A stretch of 64,000 nt of DNA from Dechloromonas hortensis (GTDB lineage Bacteria; Pseudomonadota; Gammaproteobacteria; Burkholderiales; Rhodocyclaceae): contig NZ_SSSQ01000006.1 of the NCBI RefSeq assembly GCF_009469765.1, forward strand, positions 1-64,000. The letters run 5' to 3'. Positions within the stretch are counted from its first letter, which is position 1. Each line of letters begins with the position of its first letter. Made by a program: the position numbers and the translations under genes. Of the stretch, positions 61,193 through 64,000 are shown one piece after another. The notes beneath the pieces are model-generated. The model ran no database searches. It was not told the DNA's origin and saw nothing but the letters and a program-made list of their open reading frames with translations.

Positions 61193-62536
61193 CTAAAAGC
61201 TGTAACGGACCTCTGAGTAGACGCGATCCTGTTGGTCATATCGGCCAAACATTCCATTCGGTGGGCCTTTGAAAACATCGGCCCCAACCAGCAAACGCCA
61301 GTTGCGCTCAAAGTTCCAGCTTACACGGGGGCGGAAAAGCCAGTCGGGACGATTTGCGCTGGAAATGAAAATCGCTTGTGCTTCCCAGTTGTTGAATACT
61401 TTGGTGTTGAGCAGGAAACTGTAGCCGTTTTCTCGCTTGTCTGGAGCGATATCGGTGTCGTAATTGAAAAATTGGCGCTGGAAGATCTGGACGTTGAACC
61501 TTGTTTCGGCCGGGAGCGTGAAATCCAGCCCAGCCGCCCAGTCGATGGTGTTCTGAGCCACAACACCGTCGGTATCAAGTGCATTCAATACGTTGAAGCT
61601 TCGCCCCTTGGTGTAGACCGCTTCCGTCTTGAAGACTACGTCGCCAAAGTCCTTGGCGAGTGTCCCGCCAAATTGACTGATGCGATCATGGCGCGCCTGG
61701 AAGGTAATCGTTGGGGTCGGGGCGAGAGCAATTTCACGATAGATCGTTGCCGCGACATCAGTGCTACGGTAGTAGAAGGCCGATGCATCCCAGCCGTTCT
61801 TGAGTGTGGATAGCCGTAGGCCGTAGTTCATGTTCTCGGCGTTGCGTTCGGGGCGCTGTTCTTGCTGGTATTGTGCGGTAAAGCCAGAGGGCACCGGGTA
61901 GTATGGGTAAAACTCGGCGCCGGGTTTGCCGATGTTGTCGTAGCTGGCTACCGGAATCCACAATAATTCGGCATGGAAGTCGTCGACGAAGTATTCGGCG
62001 CGGGCTGCCCATTGGGGAATTCGCAGTTGATCGAAGTCGGGAAGCAGGAACTCGCGCATGTCGCGGGCGGACACAACGTCGGCGAAGAACAGGCCGACCA
62101 TTTCCCCCCAGACCACATGCTGGCGGCCAAAGCGGAAATCCCAGTTGCCGGCACTGTAATCGAGATAGTTTTCGCGCAATTGGGCATTGAAGCGTTGGTC
62201 GCGTTCTACTTCCGGATTGTAGAAGTCGTTGATGCCGTAAACGGCATCGTAGTCGAAGCGGGCGCCTAGCTTCCATTTCAGGCTGTCGCTCAATTTCCCC
62301 TGGCTGCTCAAGTCGGCGCGCGTGCGCATTTTTGACCAATGTTCCGGGCTCGCGATGGTTCGGGCCAGTTCAAACTGCAGAAAGCCCCTGATACCATTCC
62401 CTGGGCTTGCTTTTTCGGCTGGTTTGTCCAGGTCGTCGCCAAAGAGCGCATTGCGGCCAAGAAGGTCATCATCGTCAGCTTGGGCTCCGAGTGAAAAGCA
62501 GAGTGCGGCAATCAGTGTCAGGCGGTGAATGGTCAT
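61193..62536 (-). CDS. DUF1302-like outer-membrane protein
   Basis: About 447 residues from the ATG at 62536, with a signal peptide (cleavage near AQA|DDDD). The conserved RFGRQHVVWGEMVGL segment and alternating barrel-type strands to a terminal Phe (RVYSEVRYSF) are typical of DUF1302-like porins. Members are often encoded beside RND- or MacB-like exporters and LolA-like proteins, as here. It probably forms part of a lipid or lipoprotein trafficking route. Confidence 0.82.
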   Translation of the reverse strand: MTIHRLTLIAALCFSLGAQADDDDLLGRNALFGDDLDKPAEKASPGNGIRGFLQFELARTIASPEHWSKMRTRADLSSQGKLSDSLKWKLGARFDYDAVYGINDFYNPEVERDQRFNAQLRENYLDYSAGNWDFRFGRQHVVWGEMVGLFFADVVSARDMREFLLPDFDQLRIPQWAARAEYFVDDFHAELLWIPVASYDNIGKPGAEFYPYYPVPSGFTAQYQQEQRPERNAENMNYGLRLSTLKNGWDASAFYYRSTDVAATIYREIALAPTPTITFQARHDRISQFGGTLAKDFGDVVFKTEAVYTKGRSFNVLNALDTDGVVAQNTIDWAAGLDFTLPAETRFNVQIFQRQFFNYDTDIAPDKRENGYSFLLNTKVFNNWEAQAIFISSANRPDWLFRPRVSWNFERNWRLLVGADVFKGPPNGMFGRYDQQDRVYSEVRYSF

Positions 62537-62567
62537 TGTTGGTGTCTCGGGTTTCTTGGCTGCTGGA

Positions 62568-63323
62568 TTATTCAGCGTCGTCCTCATCATCACCTTCAGG
62601 GAGGGGGCGAACGCGAGCCAGATTCCATGTCTTGTCGTTGCGAACACCAAAGGCGGTGATGGATCCATCTTCCATTTGGACAAGCCGGTCAGCATGGTCA
62701 ATGACCTTCTGATCGTGGGTCGAGAAGATGAACGTGGTTTTTAGATAGCGATTAATCTGCTTCATCAGACGGAGGATTTCTCGGCCTGTGACTTTGTCCA
62801 GATTGGCGGTGGGTTCGTCGGCCAGGACAATGCTGGGCTTGATGGCGAGTGCCCGGGCAATGGCTACGCGTTGCCGCTGGCCGCCGCTCAGCTGATTCGG
62901 GCGGTTGTTGGCGAATTTGGACAGGCCGACAATATCAAGGAAGTAATTGACCCGTTTTTTTCGTTCGGTCGCAGAGATTTCCGGGCAGCGGAGCAGTGGG
63001 TACTCGACGTTCTCGGCGGCCGAGAGGACGGGCAAAAGATTGAAGGTCTGGAATATGAAACCGATGGAGCGGGCCCGTAGATCGGCCAGTTCATTGGCTG
63101 ATTTCAGGGAGACATCCTGATCATTGACATATATTTTTCCGCTACTGGGCTTGTCAATACAGCCGATCAGATTGAGCAGGGTGGTCTTGCCGCTGCCGGA
63201 CGGGCCGGAGATGGCGAGGAAGACGCCGGGTTCGATGGCCAGTGTAATATCATGGAGCGCCTGGACAGTCTGTTCGCCCAGGCGATAGTCCTTGAAGACA
63301 TGCTCGATTCGTACGACGCTCAT
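62568..63323 (-). CDS. ABC transporter ATP-binding protein (LolD/MacB type)
   Basis: 251 residues with complete motifs: Walker [16 protein letters not shown] (about 40-54), [16 protein letters not shown] signature, Walker [14 protein letters not shown] and the H-loop STHDQ. The C-terminus has an acidic tail ending in DDEDDAE. The size and LolD-like sequence suggest a partner of FtsX-type permeases. The two such genes at 53.4-55.9 kb on the same strand are candidates, though unrelated genes separate them. Confidence 0.9.
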   Translation of the reverse strand: MSVVRIEHVFKDYRLGEQTVQALHDITLAIEPGVFLAISGPSGSGKTTLLNLIGCIDKPSSGKIYVNDQDVSLKSANELADLRARSIGFIFQTFNLLPVLSAAENVEYPLLRCPEISATERKKRVNYFLDIVGLSKFANNRPNQLSGGQRQRVAIARALAIKPSIVLADEPTANLDKVTGREILRLMKQINRYLKTTFIFSTHDQKVIDHADRLVQMEDGSITAFGVRNDKTWNLARVRPLPEGDDEDDAE

Positions 63324-63374
63324 ACTGGGTTGATGCTGTCAAAGTTAACGCCAAACCAATACGGGAGAATGCTC

Positions 63375-64000
63375 ATGTCGCGTAATGGCGCCGAGGGGCT
63401 GAAGTTGAGGGTCTGTGTTCTGCTTGTGGGCATGTTTTTTTCGCTCCAGACTTTCACAGCGGTGGCGGAAGAACCTGGTTCAGCCCCGGTTGATGACTCA
63501 TATGCTCGGAGTATAGTGGAAAAGGCTGACAAGGTCCGCTTTCCGGCCGAGGGCTTTCAAGTCGATATCGTAATCAACACCAGTCAGCAGGACACGCAGG
63601 CTGAAACACGCAAGTATCGCGTTCTTTCCAAGGGTAACGAAAATTCCGTTGTCATGGTGACCGAGCCGGCCGCAGAGCGGGGGCAGATCATCTTGATGAA
63701 GGGGCGCGATCTTTGGGTTTTTATGCCCGAGGTTTCGCAGCCGGTCCGTATCTCGCTGGCGCAGCGCTTGACCGGGCAGGTGGCGAATGGAGACCTGGCA
63801 CGGGCCAATTTTTCCGGCGACTACAATCCCAAGGTCTTGCGCACAGAAACGATCAACGGCGAAACTTATCAGGTCCTGGAGTTGATTGCCGTGGACCGCA
63901 GCGTGACTTACCAGCGCGTTGTCTACTGGGTGAATGCGAAAAATGCCTGGCCGCTGAAGGCCGAGTTTTACTCGCTTTCCAACCGCCTGTTGAAAAAGTG
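63375..64000 (+). CDS. LolA-like outer-membrane lipoprotein-sorting protein, N-terminal part
   Basis: The frame is open from the ATG at 63375 to the end of the window, so the C-terminus is missing (about 208 residues visible). GGGAG lies at suitable spacing. A signal peptide is cleaved near AVA|EEPG. The segments VDIVINTSQQD, KYRVLSKGNENSVVMVTEPA, and LWVFMPEVSQPVRISLAQRL are typical of the outer-membrane lipoprotein-sorting (LolA-like) family found next to DUF1302 and ABC genes. It is divergent from the ABC ATPase with a 51-base gap. Confidence 0.82.
   Translation, partial: MSRNGAEGLKLRVCVLLVGMFFSLQTFTAVAEEPGSAPVDDSYARSIVEKADKVRFPAEGFQVDIVINTSQQDTQAETRKYRVLSKGNENSVVMVTEPAAERGQIILMKGRDLWVFMPEVSQPVRISLAQRLTGQVANGDLARANFSGDYNPKVLRTETINGETYQVLELIAVDRSVTYQRVVYWVNAKNAWPLKAEFYSLSNRLLKK

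Overview
The window looks like chromosome of a betaproteobacterium, most probably Rhodocyclales (Dechloromonas, Azonexus or Zoogloea type). This is inferred from gene content: a complete exosortase A (XrtA)/PEP-CTERM exopolysaccharide locus with its PrsK/PrsR/PrsT regulatory set, preceded by a CysB-type regulator and galE. Base composition is moderate to high GC, with one clear AT-rich patch at about 25.8-29.8 kb. No rRNA, intact tRNA, CRISPR array, transposase or integrase was seen.

Layout. (1) 1-1616: the 3' end of a CysB-like regulator, then galE. (2) 1.86-5.0 kb, plus strand: a compact cassette with a Tat-signal secreted protein, a PqqD-like protein, an HprK-related kinase and a nucleotidyltransferase. 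It is preceded by a perfect CRP-type site in class II promoter geometry. (3) 5.0-15.7 kb, minus strand: one apparent operon of a polyprenyl-phosphate sugar transferase, prsK, prsR, prsT, a UDP-sugar dehydrogenase, a lytic transglycosylase and a trypsin-like protease. (4) 16.1-20.7 kb: a small-molecule module with a FeeM-like N-acyltransferase fused to a PilZ-like domain, a PLP decarboxylase, an AMP-forming ligase and an acyl carrier protein. (5) 20.9-25.8 kb, plus strand: an O-antigen polymerase/ligase-like membrane protein, an asparagine-synthetase-like protein lacking the N-terminal Cys, and a TPR protein. (6) 25.9-53.3 kb, minus strand: the main polysaccharide locus. It holds a flippase, many GT4 glycosyltransferases, sugar-tailoring enzymes, exosortase A fused to EpsI, an O-ligase, an amidotransferase, a FemAB protein, a deacetylase, UDP-GlcNAc 2-epimerase, an ATPase, an outer-membrane protein, a tyrosine autokinase, a chain-length regulator and an export lipoprotein. 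(7) 53.4-64 kb: two FtsX-type permeases, a ThiF-like/nitroreductase pair, a PEP-CTERM protein with a sigma-54 promoter, an acyltransferase-fold protein without its usual catalytic motif, a GT1 glycosyltransferase, a DUF1302-like outer-membrane protein, an ABC ATPase and a truncated LolA-like protein.

How they fit together. Nucleotide sugars made by galE, tviB and wecB feed an initiating transferase and a battery of glycosyltransferases. The product is flipped, polymerised, length-controlled and exported. PrsK/PrsR with sigma-54 probably switches on PEP-CTERM protein genes, and XrtA processes those proteins at the inner membrane. The cassettes least explained by this known framework are the HprK/PqqD/nucleotidyltransferase group, the FeeM-PilZ/ACP/ligase/decarboxylase group, and the ThiF-like/nitroreductase pair. 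All function calls come from reading motifs and recalled family patterns; no database search was run.
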